64,000 nucleotides of DNA from Flexistipes sinusarabici DSM 4947 (GCF_000218625.1 NC_015672.1:1302001-1366000); one strand, 5' to 3'. Positions 54,410 through 64,000 are shown, counted from the stretch's first letter. Numbers and translations: made by a program. Notes: generated by a model not told the origin, from the letters alone.

Positions 54410-55744
54410 GAGACTTTTGAATCATCCTAATATTTTTAAATTTCATTAATTTTGCAGCTAAATTTGTTAACTACCACTTTTTTAAACAACATTATCAGCA
54501 AAAACAAAGGCATTTGTTTGTTTAAATTGCCTCAAATTGTCCAAAATAGGTAATTTTGGACACACCTGTATGGTTAAATCTTGTCAATCATTCTTAAAGC
54601 ACCCTTTCTCAGATTATATGCCATACAATGTATAGACAATTCCAGCCTAACTTTATCAATACCTATAAACCGGCTACGAGTATAACCAAAATGAAGCTTA
54701 ATCAATCCAATTGCCTGCTCAACGACATAACGAACCTTGCTTACTGCCTTGTTATGAAATTTCTGAAATCCTGTAAGTGGCTTATTCCGCGCTGCCTTAT
54801 ACATTATCATATCTGCATAGGTTCCTGATATGTCTTTGCGGTTAGATTCACTGCTGTAGCCTTTATCTGCATATATTGCCGTTCCCTTAGGCAAATTAAG
54901 CTTTTGTAATAAAGGTGCCAAATTCCGCACCTCACTCTCTCTGGCACTCTTTACCATTTCTCCCAATATATAACCGTCCGAATTTACACAGAAAAATTGT
55001 TTGTAGCCATAATACGCTCTATTACCCTTCTTTAACCAACTCGCATCAGTGTCCTTCGAATAACTTATGTTGCTTTCATTATTCCCTCCGGAACCACCAC
55101 AGGAACTATCATTGTCATCATCTCCTTCATGCCGATCTTCTGCAATATCATTTACTACTTTACGGGGACGGCACGAGGACTCTACCAATGTCGCATCTAT
55201 TATCGCTTCCTTCCTGCTTTTCACTATTAAATTTAATTCCGATAACTGCCTGTTTATCTCTGAAAATAACTCGTCAAATATCTCCAATTCAAGTAATCTG
55301 CTCCGAAACCTGCTGATGGTACTGTGATCCGGAACTTCTCCGGATACACTTACTCCTACAAATCTTATTACTGACAACCGATCCTTTAAGGCAAATTCAG
55401 CCTGAGGGTCACTCAGCTTTTCCCACGACTGTACTAAAAGTATTTTAAACAAAAGTAACGGGGAATAAGCTCTGCTGCCAGATGTGTTCTTAGTCCATCT
55501 GTATTTCTTATCAAGGATTGATTTTACTTTCTTCCAGTCTATAAGTGAATTTATCTTATCAAGATAAGTCGAATCATTAGCTTTAAAGTCTAACATTGAA
55601 TCTAATACTGTGGGTTCTATGTACTTTTCCATAACAACTCCTTTTGTCTTTAATAAATAATACATATTATCACATAATATCATAATAGTAAAGATAAAAT
55701 ATATTAACTTCAAATGTTTTCATTTTTTCTTGTGCAAAGGTTTC
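54410..55744 (-). mobile_element. IS5-family element, copy B (1335 bp)
   Basis: Inverted relative to copies A and C. It is flanked by AATTG at 54405-54409 and 55745-55749. One base shorter than A and C because of a single T loss near the end of the transposase gene. It sits in an intergenic region downstream of the metal ATPase gene. Confidence 0.92.
54574..55632 (-). CDS. IS5 family transposase, copy B (altered C-terminus)
   Basis: 352 residues, same as copy A until the last codons. The stop of A and C (after RMI) is lost by the one-T deletion, so the protein gains DKI before the next stop. Catalytic regions are unchanged, so activity is probably kept. Start ATG 55632 behind AAAGGAG. Confidence 0.92.
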   Translation of the reverse strand: MEKYIEPTVLDSMLDFKANDSTYLDKINSLIDWKKVKSILDKKYRWTKNTSGSRAYSPLLLFKILLVQSWEKLSDPQAEFALKDRLSVIRFVGVSVSGEVPDHSTISRFRSRLLELEIFDELFSEINRQLSELNLIVKSRKEAIIDATLVESSCRPRKVVNDIAEDRHEGDDDNDSSCGGSGGNNESNISYSKDTDASWLKKGNRAYYGYKQFFCVNSDGYILGEMVKSARESEVRNLAPLLQKLNLPKGTAIYADKGYSSESNRKDISGTYADMIMYKAARNKPLTGFQKFHNKAVSKVRYVVEQAIGLIKLHFGYTRSRFIGIDKVRLELSIHCMAYNLRKGALRMIDKI

Positions 55745-55856
55745 AATTGATGAAGGTACTCAAACTTAGCACTTAACACTTAATACTATTTCACTATAAA
55801 AAAAATGGGAGGGCGCAATGCCAGTTATTCCTTGATTTAGTGGCAGGATAGCTTGG

Positions 55857-57944
55857 TCAAGTAACTCGGGTTTTAAAAAAGAAAACTTTTACTGAATTTA
55901 AAACTGTCAATAGTGCCGCTCCCACATCGGCAAAAACTGCAGCCCAAAGTGTTGCCATACCAAAAAAGGAAGCCAGCATTACAGCAATTTTTATTCCCAA
56001 TGCAATGGCAATATTTTCAGAAGAAAGTCTAAGTGATTTTTTTGAAATATCGTATAAGTCGTTAATTTTATACAGTCTGCTGCCCAAAATCACAATATCC
56101 GCCATATCCACCGACAAATTAGCAGCAGTCTGCCCCATAGCAATTCCCGTATCGGCGTAACTCAGAAGTGCTGTATCGTTCAAACCGTCACCAACTGCAG
56201 CAACACTATGTCCTTTCTCTTTCAGCTTTTGCAGAATATCGAGCTTTTCATACGGGAGCAGTGAAAAATAATATTCTTCAATACCAAGCTCTGAAGCCAC
56301 AGATGAGACCACCTCTTTTGAATCTCCTGAAACGATAACCGGGGTCACACCTCTTTCTTTAATTTTTTTCACCGTTTCAACTGCGTCTTTTCTCAATGTA
56401 TCAGACAGCATAATTTTACCCGTAATGTTATTATTTTTAACCACATACAGGCAAATATATGAGTTTTCCGAACAGATATTCTCATCTTCCACAGACAATT
56501 CTTTAAGCAATTTCTCATTGCCGATATAGAAAACATCGCCGTTTACCTCACCTTTTATTCCCATCCCGGCTAATTCATTAATATTTGTAAACTGAAAATC
56601 ACCGGCAAAATCTTTAAAAGCTGAGGCAATGGGATGAGATGAGTGGAGCTCAAGAGCAGCCGCTATTTCAAGAACGTCCTTTTCTGAATAACCGTTTAGT
56701 GATACCGTCTTTTTTACTGAAAATTCTCCCCGCGTAAGTGTTCCCGTTTTATCAAAAAGTATATAGTCGCAGTCTTTTACAGTCTCCAGGAAATTAGCTC
56801 CTTTCACAAGAATTCCCTTTTTTGCCGCCACACCGATATTGGCAAAAAAGCTCAGCGGCACTGACAGCATTAAAGCGCATGGGCATGAAATCACAAGAAA
56901 AACCAGGCCTTTATATACATGATCTGCAAAATCTGCCGTAGTGCTGTATAAACCGAAAAGCTGCAAAAAATAAGGAATAAAGACAATAGCCACAGCGAGA
57001 TATACCACCACCGGTGTATAAAAACGGGAAAATTTGGTAATGAATTTTTCCCTGTCAGATTTGTTTTGCGGAGCATCTGCAATCAGCTCCAAAATTTTTG
57101 ACGTTGTGGATTCAGCAAAATCGTGCACGGCTCTTATTTTCACACTTCCACTTAAAGGGGTCGAACCTGATACTACAAACTCTCCTTTTTCTATCCCCAC
57201 AGGAAGACTTTCACCGGATATTGAAGATTGATCAAACTCTGTATATTCTGAAACCAGCTCTCCATCCACAGGCAGAGTTTCTCCGGCTTTCACCAATATT
57301 ATATCACCTTTAACAACCCCCTCGGGTTTTATATCGACAATCTCTTCCCCGTCAATTCGGTGGGCAACGCCTGAGACAAATTTGGTTGTATCCAGTATCG
57401 TATTCTTTGAATTTTCAACCGCCCTTGCCTGCAACAGTTCTCCGATTCTGTAAAAAAGCATCACACCTGCCGCTTCTTCAAATGCGCTTATTGCAATCGC
57501 CCCCAATGTTGCAATACTCATAAGAAAATTTTCGTCATAGATATAACCGCGCTTCAAATTAACAGCTGCAGTTTTCAGAACATTTTTACCCGTTAAAATG
57601 TAGATAATTACAAAAAATACTGAATAAATATAATTATACTCACCTAAATCAGCTGTCCTGGAAAAAATGAGAACAAGTATATATACAGATAAAATCACCA
57701 CATCTTTAAAATACCCGGCAGATTTCCCCGATTTACTCCTGCTAACTTCAACATCAGTTTCATGGTTTTTTACAATTCGAACAGCCTCATCAAAAACATC
57801 ACCTTCAGACTTTACGATTATCCTCTGGCCTAAAAGATCCACATTGGCATCCTCAACACCTTTGATCTCTTTGAGCTCATTTTCAATTTTCAATGCACAT
57901 GAAGGGCACCTCATATTTTCAAGAAAATATTCTCTGATTTTCAT
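55857..57944 (-). CDS. zntA: Heavy-metal P1B-type ATPase (Zn/Cd/Pb exporter)
   Basis: 695 residues. An N-terminal HMA domain has MRCPSCALKIENEL (cysteines 13 and 16). The membrane metal site is the CPC of ISCPCALMLS; the phosphorylation site is DKTGTLTRGEF, with SSHPIA, GDGLNDTALL and the TGE-loop SGESLPVG. These are characteristic of the ZntA/CadA class that pumps zinc, cadmium and lead out of the cell. It is 3 bases after the ArsR gene. Symbol by class; the metal is not proven. Confidence 0.9.
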   Translation of the reverse strand: MKIREYFLENMRCPSCALKIENELKEIKGVEDANVDLLGQRIIVKSEGDVFDEAVRIVKNHETDVEVSRSKSGKSAGYFKDVVILSVYILVLIFSRTADLGEYNYIYSVFFVIIYILTGKNVLKTAAVNLKRGYIYDENFLMSIATLGAIAISAFEEAAGVMLFYRIGELLQARAVENSKNTILDTTKFVSGVAHRIDGEEIVDIKPEGVVKGDIILVKAGETLPVDGELVSEYTEFDQSSISGESLPVGIEKGEFVVSGSTPLSGSVKIRAVHDFAESTTSKILELIADAPQNKSDREKFITKFSRFYTPVVVYLAVAIVFIPYFLQLFGLYSTTADFADHVYKGLVFLVISCPCALMLSVPLSFFANIGVAAKKGILVKGANFLETVKDCDYILFDKTGTLTRGEFSVKKTVSLNGYSEKDVLEIAAALELHSSHPIASAFKDFAGDFQFTNINELAGMGIKGEVNGDVFYIGNEKLLKELSVEDENICSENSYICLYVVKNNNITGKIMLSDTLRKDAVETVKKIKERGVTPVIVSGDSKEVVSSVASELGIEEYYFSLLPYEKLDILQKLKEKGHSVAAVGDGLNDTALLSYADTGIAMGQTAANLSVDMADIVILGSRLYKINDLYDISKKSLRLSSENIAIALGIKIAVMLASFFGMATLWAAVFADVGAALLTVLNSVKVFFFKTRVT

Positions 57945-57947
57945 TCC

Positions 57948-58244
57948 TTACAGCTCCTCAAAATGTTCCAGTGCGGTTTCTATGATATGTTCTATATGCT
58001 CATCATCCAGTGAATAATAAGCAAACTTCCCCTGCTTTCTGACTTTTACAAGTTTAAGAATTCTAAGTTTTGAAAGCTGATGGCTCGCAGCACTCTGGCT
58101 GAAATCTGTATTGTCACAGATTTCCGTAACCGTCTTCTCCGATTCAAGCAATTCAAACAGAATTTTCAGCCTTGTGGTATCAGAAAAAGCGGTGAAGAAA
58201 TCAGCCAGTTCTATAAAATTTTCTTCTGTAAAATTATCTTTCAT
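57948..58244 (-). CDS. ArsR/SmtB-family metal-sensing repressor
   Basis: 98 residues. Winged-helix sequence with SQSAASHQLSKLRILKLV as recognition helix. The last helix reads DDEHIEHIIETALEHFEE, which fits exactly the alpha-5 zinc site DXHX10HXXE of SmtB/CzrA. That predicts Zn (or Co) sensing, and release of the operator upstream. ATG 58244 follows GAGG; first gene of the efflux pair. Confidence 0.92.
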   Translation of the reverse strand: MKDNFTEENFIELADFFTAFSDTTRLKILFELLESEKTVTEICDNTDFSQSAASHQLSKLRILKLVKVRKQGKFAYYSLDDEHIEHIIETALEHFEEL

Positions 58245-58272
58245 AAGAAACCTCTTTTGCCTCATCTTCGCA

Positions 58273-58305
58273 TGAACATATTATCATGTATTCACACATT
58301 GTCAA
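58273..58305 (-). promoter_or_regulatory. ArsR operator overlapping its promoter
   Basis: On the minus strand TTGACA (58300-58305) and TAATAT (58278-58283) are 16 bases apart. The inverted repeat TGAACATA...TGTATTCA (58273-58294) covers the -10 and spacer. It resembles the SmtB/CzrA-type operator core TGAA...TTCA. Repressor bound there would block polymerase. Confidence 0.75.
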
Positions 58306-58352
58306 GAAATTTTTCATTTACTGTTTGTTGATTTTGTTTATATTTGCTGATT

Positions 58353-59397
58353 ATGAGAAAATTTATAATTGTTTTAACCGCTCTACTAATATCAGCCACC
58401 GCTTACGCCGAAAATTACACAACATTATCACCGGATGATTCCGTTAAATTGAGTCAGGATTTATACTACAGAAAAAATTTTGCTTCCCAGTGGTGGTATC
58501 TTACCGGTCATCTTGAAACGGAAAACGGAAGAAAATTTGGCTATGAGCTTACTTTTTTCGCCGTAGGTGTTAATAAAAAAGAGTTCCAAAGTGCCTTCGG
58601 ATTAAATAATTTGTATATTTCACATTTTGCAGTAACGGATATTAAAGGGAATGAATATTACCAAAAAAAGAAATTTCAAGGGGAGCATATGGCGCCGCCG
58701 GGGCTTCAGCTTCCAGACTGAATGTTTTTGTATACGACAACGTCTTAAGAGGCAGTTTAAACCAGATGCATGTGGAAGCAGAAGCGGAAAACTTTTCCAT
58801 AAAGCTGGATTTAAAATCCGCAAAAAGACCCATTTTAAACGGCGACAATGGTTATTCAAACAAAGTCTACGGCTGTGGAGCATGTGCTTCGCTGTATTTT
58901 TCCATCACAAATATGAATACTGCCGGTGTTATTGCAATTAACGGAGAAAATTATAATGTATCCGGAAAAAGCTGGTTCGACAGAGAAATAAACTCGGATT
59001 ATAACACAGATAAAATCGAAGGCTGGGACTGTTTTCCATCATGCTTGATGACAATCGTGAATTAATGATTTACCGTATCAGGAACAGAAAAGGAAAAGCA
59101 AATAAAAGCTCATACGCTGTACTTATAGACAAAAACGGCAAAAAGCAAAAGCTTGATTTCAGTAAAATTTCTCTCGACATAACAGAATATTTCAAATCTG
59201 AAATCACAGGCTCCGAATATCCCGTCGGCTGGCATATCAGGATTCCCGAAAAAAATATTGATATAAAAATAAAGCCTTATGTGAAAAACCAGGAATTTAT
59301 AGCAAACTATTCAACTTTTAACTATTACTGGGAAGGTGCCTGCAGTGTAACAGGAACAGACAAAGGAAAAGCTTATATCGAATTGACAGGGTATTAG
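58353..59397 (+). pseudogene. AttH/CrtC-like lipocalin-fold protein with two frameshifts
   Basis: Signal peptide (MRKFIIVLTALLISATAYAE), then FASQWWYLTGHLE and YELTFFAVG. The frame breaks near 58680 (AAGGGGAGC; one G added restores FQGGAYGAAGASAS) and near 59036 (GGGACTGTTTTCC; one G added gives GWDWFSIMLDDNRELMIYR). That second join recreates the conserved GWDWF...LDDGRELM motif of the AttH/CrtC family. Read as one protein it has about 348 residues. Next to an ABC transporter, as in attEFGH-type loci. Either decay or two sequence errors. Confidence 0.82.
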
Positions 59398-59417
59398 ATG
59401 GTATTAAGGGTGGTATT

Positions 59418-59804
59418 ATGATAAAACTGGAAAATGTTTCAAAAAAGTACGGGAACAACGTTGTACTGGATAATTTAAATATTAACTTCAACAGCGGTGA
59501 GTTTATATCCATAATGGGGCCTTCAGGCTCAGGCAAATCAACAATTTTGAATATCATCGGTGCAATGGATAAGCCGGACTCAGGAAAGGTCATCATAAAC
59601 AATGAAGAAATAAACCGCTTTAATGAAGAAGAACTGACACTTTTCCGGAAAAAACATGTCGGTTTTATTTTCCAGTTTTTTAATCTGTTTAACAACCTTA
59701 CAGTTTTTGAAAATGTCCAGATACCGCTTCTAATTTCAGGATTAAAAGAGCAGGACAGTATAGAAGAAATCCTTACCTCACTCAATATCTGTGATAAACT
59801 TTAA
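59418..59804 (+). pseudogene. ABC transporter ATPase (LolD/MacB type), N-terminal fragment
   Basis: Walker A GPSGSGKST is at 34-42, followed by IGAMDKPDSGKVIINNEEIN and a Q-loop FIFQFFNLFNNLTVFENV. The frame ends inside the left terminus of an IS1380 element. The C-terminal half is at 62759-63027. With one copy of the ATAAA duplication removed the halves join in frame ([18 protein letters not shown]) to give 214 residues. Confidence 0.9.
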
Positions 59805-60002
59805 TTTTGCATTAGAAAATAACAAACTCCGATTTTGATATTTTTCCTGTTGTTTTTAAAATACAAGAAAAGATTTTCCAAATATTACTTCATTCATACT
59901 TTACTAAAGCATAAATTTTCTCCATTTACACCGTTTTTAGACACAGCAATACTGCCTATTGCCTGAATTGTCCACAAAGTTAACATAAGTAAAGAAAAAA
60001 GG

Positions 60003-60946
60003 TCACAACGTTAAACATTCTGTCCTCCACTGTTCCATTTTTTTGAACATATCCACACTGCAGCACAACTTCAGTTTATTACCGCCGTGGGACACAAGTT
60101 TCCCCGCTATAGATATGACCTGATAACGTATACTACCCATCTCTTTATTTTTATAGACACCTCCCATTATGATTCGTTTGAGGTACATAATCAGATTATA
60201 TGCCAGTATTCCTGTCTTAAACCATAAGCCGTTACCCGCAAGATTACCCGAAGGAAAGCTTTTTAAATTAAAACCATACTTTGCTTCTTTTATATTGTAT
60301 TCACAAACACCGCGCAAATTATAAAAATGTACCACCTTTTCTGCATCCAGTTTTGAATTAGTTGCAATAACACGATATTCATATTTATCACCAAGAAGCT
60401 CCGGAACTGTGGGGTTGTCTGACTCAATTTTCTTACGAACAACTATTATACGGAAACTCTCCTTAGTGTTTTCCATACAGTGAATAAACTCTGCTATTTC
60501 CTCATTATCGCTTTCATCTCCATACCTATTTCTATATCTTTTCCATGAATCAGATGGTATATGATTTATTCCTTTACGAACTGAACTATCAAGGTCACCT
60601 CCTATAAAAAACGTTAAATCGTTATCAAAACAGTAATTCAATACTTTAGATTGGTAACCGGCAGAATCATTACGAACATTGGATACTTCTATACCACAAG
60701 ATTCAAGATATTTATGGACTCTCTGAAGCTGTTCAAGTATGCCAACCTGGGCACTTACATTGCCTTCCCGAAATTCCTCGTCTATACAATAACCGCTCTC
60801 TCCTATAAAACACGTCATAGAACTGTATGCTTTAAATTTCTTATAACAATACTTGGCATCCCTTTTATACACCTTTGCATAAGTGGCGTCCTGATCCAGA
60901 GTAACTGAAAATAAATTTTCTCTTTTTAAAGCATCTTTCACTATTT
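60003..60946 (-). pseudogene. IS1380 family transposase, C-terminal fragment
   Basis: About 314 residues of the transposase after the insertion site. It contains the first catalytic aspartate (VTLDQDATYAKVY), VRNDSAGYQSKVLNYCF, RVIATNSKLDAEKVVHFYNLRG and NIKEAKYGFNLKSFPSG. The fragment is joined to IS5 end sequence at its 5' side, so its ORF start in copy C is artificial. Confidence 0.88.
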
Positions 60947-62282
60947 GAAACCTTTGCACAAGAAAAAATGAAAACATTTGAAGTTAATATATTTTATCTT
61001 TACTATTATGATATTATGTGATAATATGTATTATTTATTAAAGACAAAAGGAGTTGTTATGGAAAAGTACATAGAACCCACAGTATTAGATTCAATGTTA
61101 GACTTTAAAGCTAATGATTCGACTTATCTTGATAAGATAAATTCACTTATAGACTGGAAGAAAGTAAAATCAATCCTTGATAAGAAATACAGATGGACTA
61201 AGAACACATCTGGCAGCAGAGCTTATTCACCGTTACTTTTGTTTAAAATACTTTTAGTACAGTCGTGGGAAAAGCTGAGTGACCCTCAGGCTGAATTTGC
61301 CTTAAAGGATCGGTTGTCAGTAATAAGATTTGTAGGAGTAAGTGTATCCGGAGAAGTTCCGGATCACAGTACCATCAGCAGGTTTCGGAGCAGATTACTT
61401 GAATTGGAGATATTTGACGAGTTATTTTCAGAGATAAACAGGCAGTTATCGGAATTAAATTTAATAGTGAAAAGCAGGAAGGAAGCGATAATAGATGCGA
61501 CATTGGTAGAGTCCTCGTGCCGTCCCCGTAAAGTAGTAAATGATATTGCAGAAGATCGGCATGAAGGAGATGATGACAATGATAGTTCCTGTGGTGGTTC
61601 CGGAGGGAATAATGGAAGCAACATAAGTTATTCGAAGGACACTGATGCGAGTTGGTTAAAGAAGGGTAATAGAGCGTATTATGGCTACAAACAATTTTTC
61701 TGTGTAAATTCGGACGGTTATATATTGGGAGAAATGGTAAAGAGTGCCAGAGAGAGTGAGGTGCGGAATTTGGCACCTTTATTACAAAAGCTTAATTTGC
61801 CTAAGGGAACGGCAATATATGCAGATAAAGGCTACAGCAGTGAATCTAACCGCAAAGACATATCAGGAACCTATGCAGATATGATAATGTATAAGGCAGC
61901 GCGGAATAAGCCACTTACAGGATTTCAGAAATTTCATAACAAGGCAGTAAGCAAGGTTCGTTATGTCGTTGAGCAGGCAATTGGATTGATTAAGCTTCAT
62001 TTTGGTTATACTCGTAGCCGATTTATAGGTATTGATAAGGTTAGGCTGGAATTGTCTATACATTGTATGGCATATAATCTGAGAAAGGGTGCTTTAAGAA
62101 TGATTTGACAAGATTTAACCATACAGGTGTGTCCAAAATTACCTATTTTGGACAATTTGAGGCAATTTAAACAAACAAATACCTTTGTTTTTGCTGATAA
62201 TGTTGTTTAAAAAAGTGGTAGTTAACAAATTTAGCTGCAAAATTAATGAAATTTAAAAATATTAGGATGATTCAAAAGTCTC
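60947..62282 (+). mobile_element. IS5-family element, copy C (1336 bp)
   Basis: Same ends as copy A, with TATTT on both sides (60942-60946, 62283-62287). It is inserted in the IS1380 transposase gene, so it arrived after that element. Confidence 0.92.
61059..62108 (+). CDS. IS5 family transposase, copy C
   Basis: 349 residues from ATG 61059 behind AAAGGAG. One residue differs from copy A (GNNGSN instead of GNNESN), with a few silent changes. Catalytic residues DATLVESS, ADKGYSSE and VEQAIGLIK are intact. Confidence 0.92.
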   Translation: MEKYIEPTVLDSMLDFKANDSTYLDKINSLIDWKKVKSILDKKYRWTKNTSGSRAYSPLLLFKILLVQSWEKLSDPQAEFALKDRLSVIRFVGVSVSGEVPDHSTISRFRSRLLELEIFDELFSEINRQLSELNLIVKSRKEAIIDATLVESSCRPRKVVNDIAEDRHEGDDDNDSSCGGSGGNNGSNISYSKDTDASWLKKGNRAYYGYKQFFCVNSDGYILGEMVKSARESEVRNLAPLLQKLNLPKGTAIYADKGYSSESNRKDISGTYADMIMYKAARNKPLTGFQKFHNKAVSKVRYVVEQAIGLIKLHFGYTRSRFIGIDKVRLELSIHCMAYNLRKGALRMI

Positions 62283-62663
62283 TATTTTATAGTTGAGACT
62301 GCCCAGTTTGCTGATTGTTTTATTAACTGCTACTTCATCCAACATGCTTTCTGTTTTTGAAAAATACCTACTGATGCTGGAACTATCCGGGATATCTTCA
62401 ATACCGCTGATATAGCTTAAAACCTTATCAAAAGAAAGTTTGTCGATATCACTGAAACTCCTGCCACCGCATATCATCGATAGAATAACAGGAATTATTT
62501 TAGAAGATGGCGGTTTGCCTCTGTTAGAGCCTGGATGATCAAGTTCTTTATCAAGGAAATCTCGGATGCCCATCTTATCTAACAGTGGGATTAACAAAGA
62601 TATTCCACCAAATGGGGTAATTTTATCATTGCTTCTTTCTAATTTGTAGTTTAGTTTGCTCAT
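62283..62663 (-). pseudogene. IS1380 family transposase, N-terminal fragment
   Basis: About 127 residues before IS5 copy C: LERSNDKITPFGGISLLIPL, LDHPGSNRGKPPSSKIIPV and CGGRSFSDIDKLSFDKVLSY are typical of the N-terminus. Join to the C-terminal fragment, minus one TATTT, gives NYKIVKDALKRENLFSV in frame and 439 residues. The start ATG 62663 follows AAAAAGGTGAC. Confidence 0.88.
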
Positions 62664-62758
62664 TGTAAGTCACCTTTTTGGTTGTGGTTTTTGTTTTCTT
62701 AAAACCTTAATCTACAACATCTTAAAGGTGGCTTGCAACTCCTAATGCAATCTTAAAG

Positions 62759-63027
62759 ATAAAAAATTCTCATACGCAAGCCAGCTGTCCGGTGGTGAGC
62801 AGCAGAGGGTAGCCATTGCCCGGGCATTGGTTAAAAACCCCGATATAATTCTGGCTGATGAGCCTACCGGAAGCCTTGATTCAGAGGCAGGAAAGAATAT
62901 TCTTTCCATTTTAAAAGAAATAAACAAAACAAGAAAAGTAACAATCCTTTTGGTAACCCACGATATAAATGTAGCATCGTCTGCTGAGAAAATCATCAAA
63001 ATCAAAGACGGCAGGCTTTCCGATTGA
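62759..63027 (+). pseudogene. ABC transporter ATPase (LolD/MacB type), C-terminal fragment
   Basis: Carries the ABC signature [19 protein letters not shown], Walker [17 protein letters not shown] and the H-loop [16 protein letters not shown]. It has no start of its own and is the second half of the gene begun at 59418. It ends four bases inside the permease gene. Confidence 0.9.
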
Positions 63028-64000
63028 ATACGTTAAAATTGATAGCGGTAATAACATTAAGAAACCTGAAAGAGGAAAAACTTTTCAGCATTATTTCAAT
63101 TCTGGGCGTAGCCCTTGGCGTCGGCCTGTTTATATCCATACTGGGGACAACTCAAACTGCAATAAACAGTTTCACAGAGGATATCAAAAAACTTAACCCT
63201 GACACAAATTATCAAATAGAACCGAAATTCGGCAAATATTTTGACGAATCCGTTTACAAATTATTAATCAGAAACGATTACAAACCGATACCTGTAATTA
63301 AAACAAACGGGCTCCATGAAAAAACCGACACAAGTATCAATCTGTTCGGCATAGACACGTTTTCAGCGTTCAAACAATCACAAATCAGAATTTCACCTGA
63401 AAAAATCAATATACGTATATTTTTAAACAGTACCAACGGAGCAATACTGACAAAAGATGTTGCACAAAGAATTGGAGTAAAGAAAGGTAATAATTTCAGC
63501 CTGGTAATAGGTAATAAAAAGGAAAATTACACGGCTGCAGGCATATTGTCTGCAAAGAGAATACCCACAGGCATATATCAGGATATAGGCAACTTTCAGG
63601 AGAAACTGTCAATATTCGGCAAATTAAGCCGAATCGATTTGGAAAGCAATAATGCTGACAAGCTGAACAATATTCTCCCGCAATCTGTACGTTTGGTCAG
63701 CAAAGCAGGTGTCATCAAAAATGAAAAAGACATTCTGGAATCTTTTAAATTTAATCTGCATTTCATAAGTTTTATTGCAATCTTGGTGGGCTTTTTCATG
63801 CTGTACAACACAATTTTTATTACAGTTGTGAAAAAACGCCCACAGATCGGGATATTGAGAGCTTTAGGTGCGGATAAAAAACAAATTATTTTTCTCTTTA
63901 TTGTCCAGTCAATAATTTTGGGTGTCATCGGCTCGTTTTTAGGGTTATTTCTTGGGCAGATTCTTTCCTTCTACTCTTCGAAAATGGTGGAAGACACCGT
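63024..64000 (+). CDS. FtsX/MacB-type ABC permease, 3'-truncated by window edge
   Basis: The frame opens at TTG 63024, overlapping the ATPase stop by four bases, and runs to the window edge. The first helix is near residue 25-45 ([20 protein letters not shown]), a long extracytoplasmic domain follows (about 45-240), and a second helix starts near residue 245 ([19 protein letters not shown]), with [20 protein letters not shown]. This is the FtsX/MacB_PCD layout. With the ATPase and AttH-like protein it forms a lipid or lipoprotein transport locus. The interrupted ATPase probably leaves it inactive. Confidence 0.85.
   Translation, partial: MNTLKLIAVITLRNLKEEKLFSIISILGVALGVGLFISILGTTQTAINSFTEDIKKLNPDTNYQIEPKFGKYFDESVYKLLIRNDYKPIPVIKTNGLHEKTDTSINLFGIDTFSAFKQSQIRISPEKINIRIFLNSTNGAILTKDVAQRIGVKKGNNFSLVIGNKKENYTAAGILSAKRIPTGIYQDIGNFQEKLSIFGKLSRIDLESNNADKLNNILPQSVRLVSKAGVIKNEKDILESFKFNLHFISFIAILVGFFMLYNTIFITVVKKRPQIGILRALGADKKQIIFLFIVQSIILGVIGSFLGLFLGQILSFYSSKMVEDT

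Larger units (their letters stand above)
59799..62758 (-). mobile_element. IS1380-family element, interrupted by IS5 copy C
   Basis: Left end CTTTAATTTTGCATTAG, right end complement CTTTAAGATTGCATTAG. It is flanked by ATAAA at 59794-59798 and 62759-62763. Without IS5 copy C and its duplication the element is about 1619 bp, normal for this family. It splits the ABC ATPase gene. Confidence 0.9.

Noticed and set aside
54410-62282. Inverted IS5 copies B and C around the arsR-zntA pair as a composite metal-resistance transposon
   Set aside because: Each IS5 has its own 5-bp duplication (AATTG for B, TATTT for C) and C lies inside IS1380, so they inserted separately. A composite move would leave matching duplications only at the outer ends.

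Overview
The window is AT-rich bacterial chromosome. The gene set suggests a Deferribacterota-type anaerobe such as a Flexistipes or Deferribacter relative: split archaeal-type glutamate synthase, TRAP and liv-type carboxylate uptake, an AhbD-like heme radical SAM enzyme, and a CxxCH heme-sensing kinase. The taxonomic call is inference from gene content, because there is no rRNA here. The window mixes intact housekeeping and transport operons with heavy recent insertion-sequence activity.

Layout. 1-7624 (minus): glutamate synthase subunits (the FMN/FeS subunit runs off the left edge), PolX, an HD-domain protein and TerC. 7836-12219 (minus): a TRAP transporter with one DctQM pair between two closely related DctP proteins, and a hairpin terminator after the promoter-proximal dctP. 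12733-13170: a secreted thioredoxin. 13179-21614 (minus): an eight-gene operon with a complete liv-type ABC transporter, a long-chain acyl-CoA synthetase, a PaaK-like CoA ligase and a CBS-ACT protein, best read as uptake plus CoA activation of organic acids. 21839-25848: a DUF255 protein, a two-gene LysO and an AhbD-like radical SAM protein. 25969-30258 (minus): an OsmF/YehZYXW-type osmolyte transporter followed by a DksA/TraR protein. The osmF signal-peptide region carries an apparent frameshift.

30311-40543 is IS-rich. It holds an IS1634-type element with an apparently leaderless transposase, a truncated membrane gene, a diguanylate cyclase, tRNA-Arg, an EamA exporter split by an IS5 copy, rpsT, a frameshifted IS110-type transposase and a second IS5-superfamily element. 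40544-54198 returns to ordinary chromosome: a TrmN6-like methyltransferase, a heme-PAS hybrid kinase, a RelE-type toxin-antitoxin pair between 200-bp direct repeats, tRNA-Phe and tRNA-Cys, and a minus-strand run xseB-ispA-dxs-tlyA-nadK-recN-dedA-M23 peptidase. 54410-64000 has IS5 copy B, an ArsR/P-type ATPase metal efflux pair with a readable operator-promoter, and an AttH-LolD-FtsX-like cluster in decay. In that cluster the AttH-like gene has two 1-nt losses, and the ATPase gene is split by an IS1380 element that is itself split by IS5 copy C.

The three IS5 copies are nearly identical. Each has its own 5-bp target duplication, so removing them on paper restores each interrupted gene exactly in frame. 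Several families of short tandem repeats (9-bp GAGGTAKTT-like, 6-bp CCTTTR) and palindromic dispersed repeats fill the intergenic spaces. I found no clearly new multi-gene defence or metabolic system. The best leads are the acid-uptake operon, the heme-sensing kinase, the repeat-flanked toxin-antitoxin island and the layered IS insertions.
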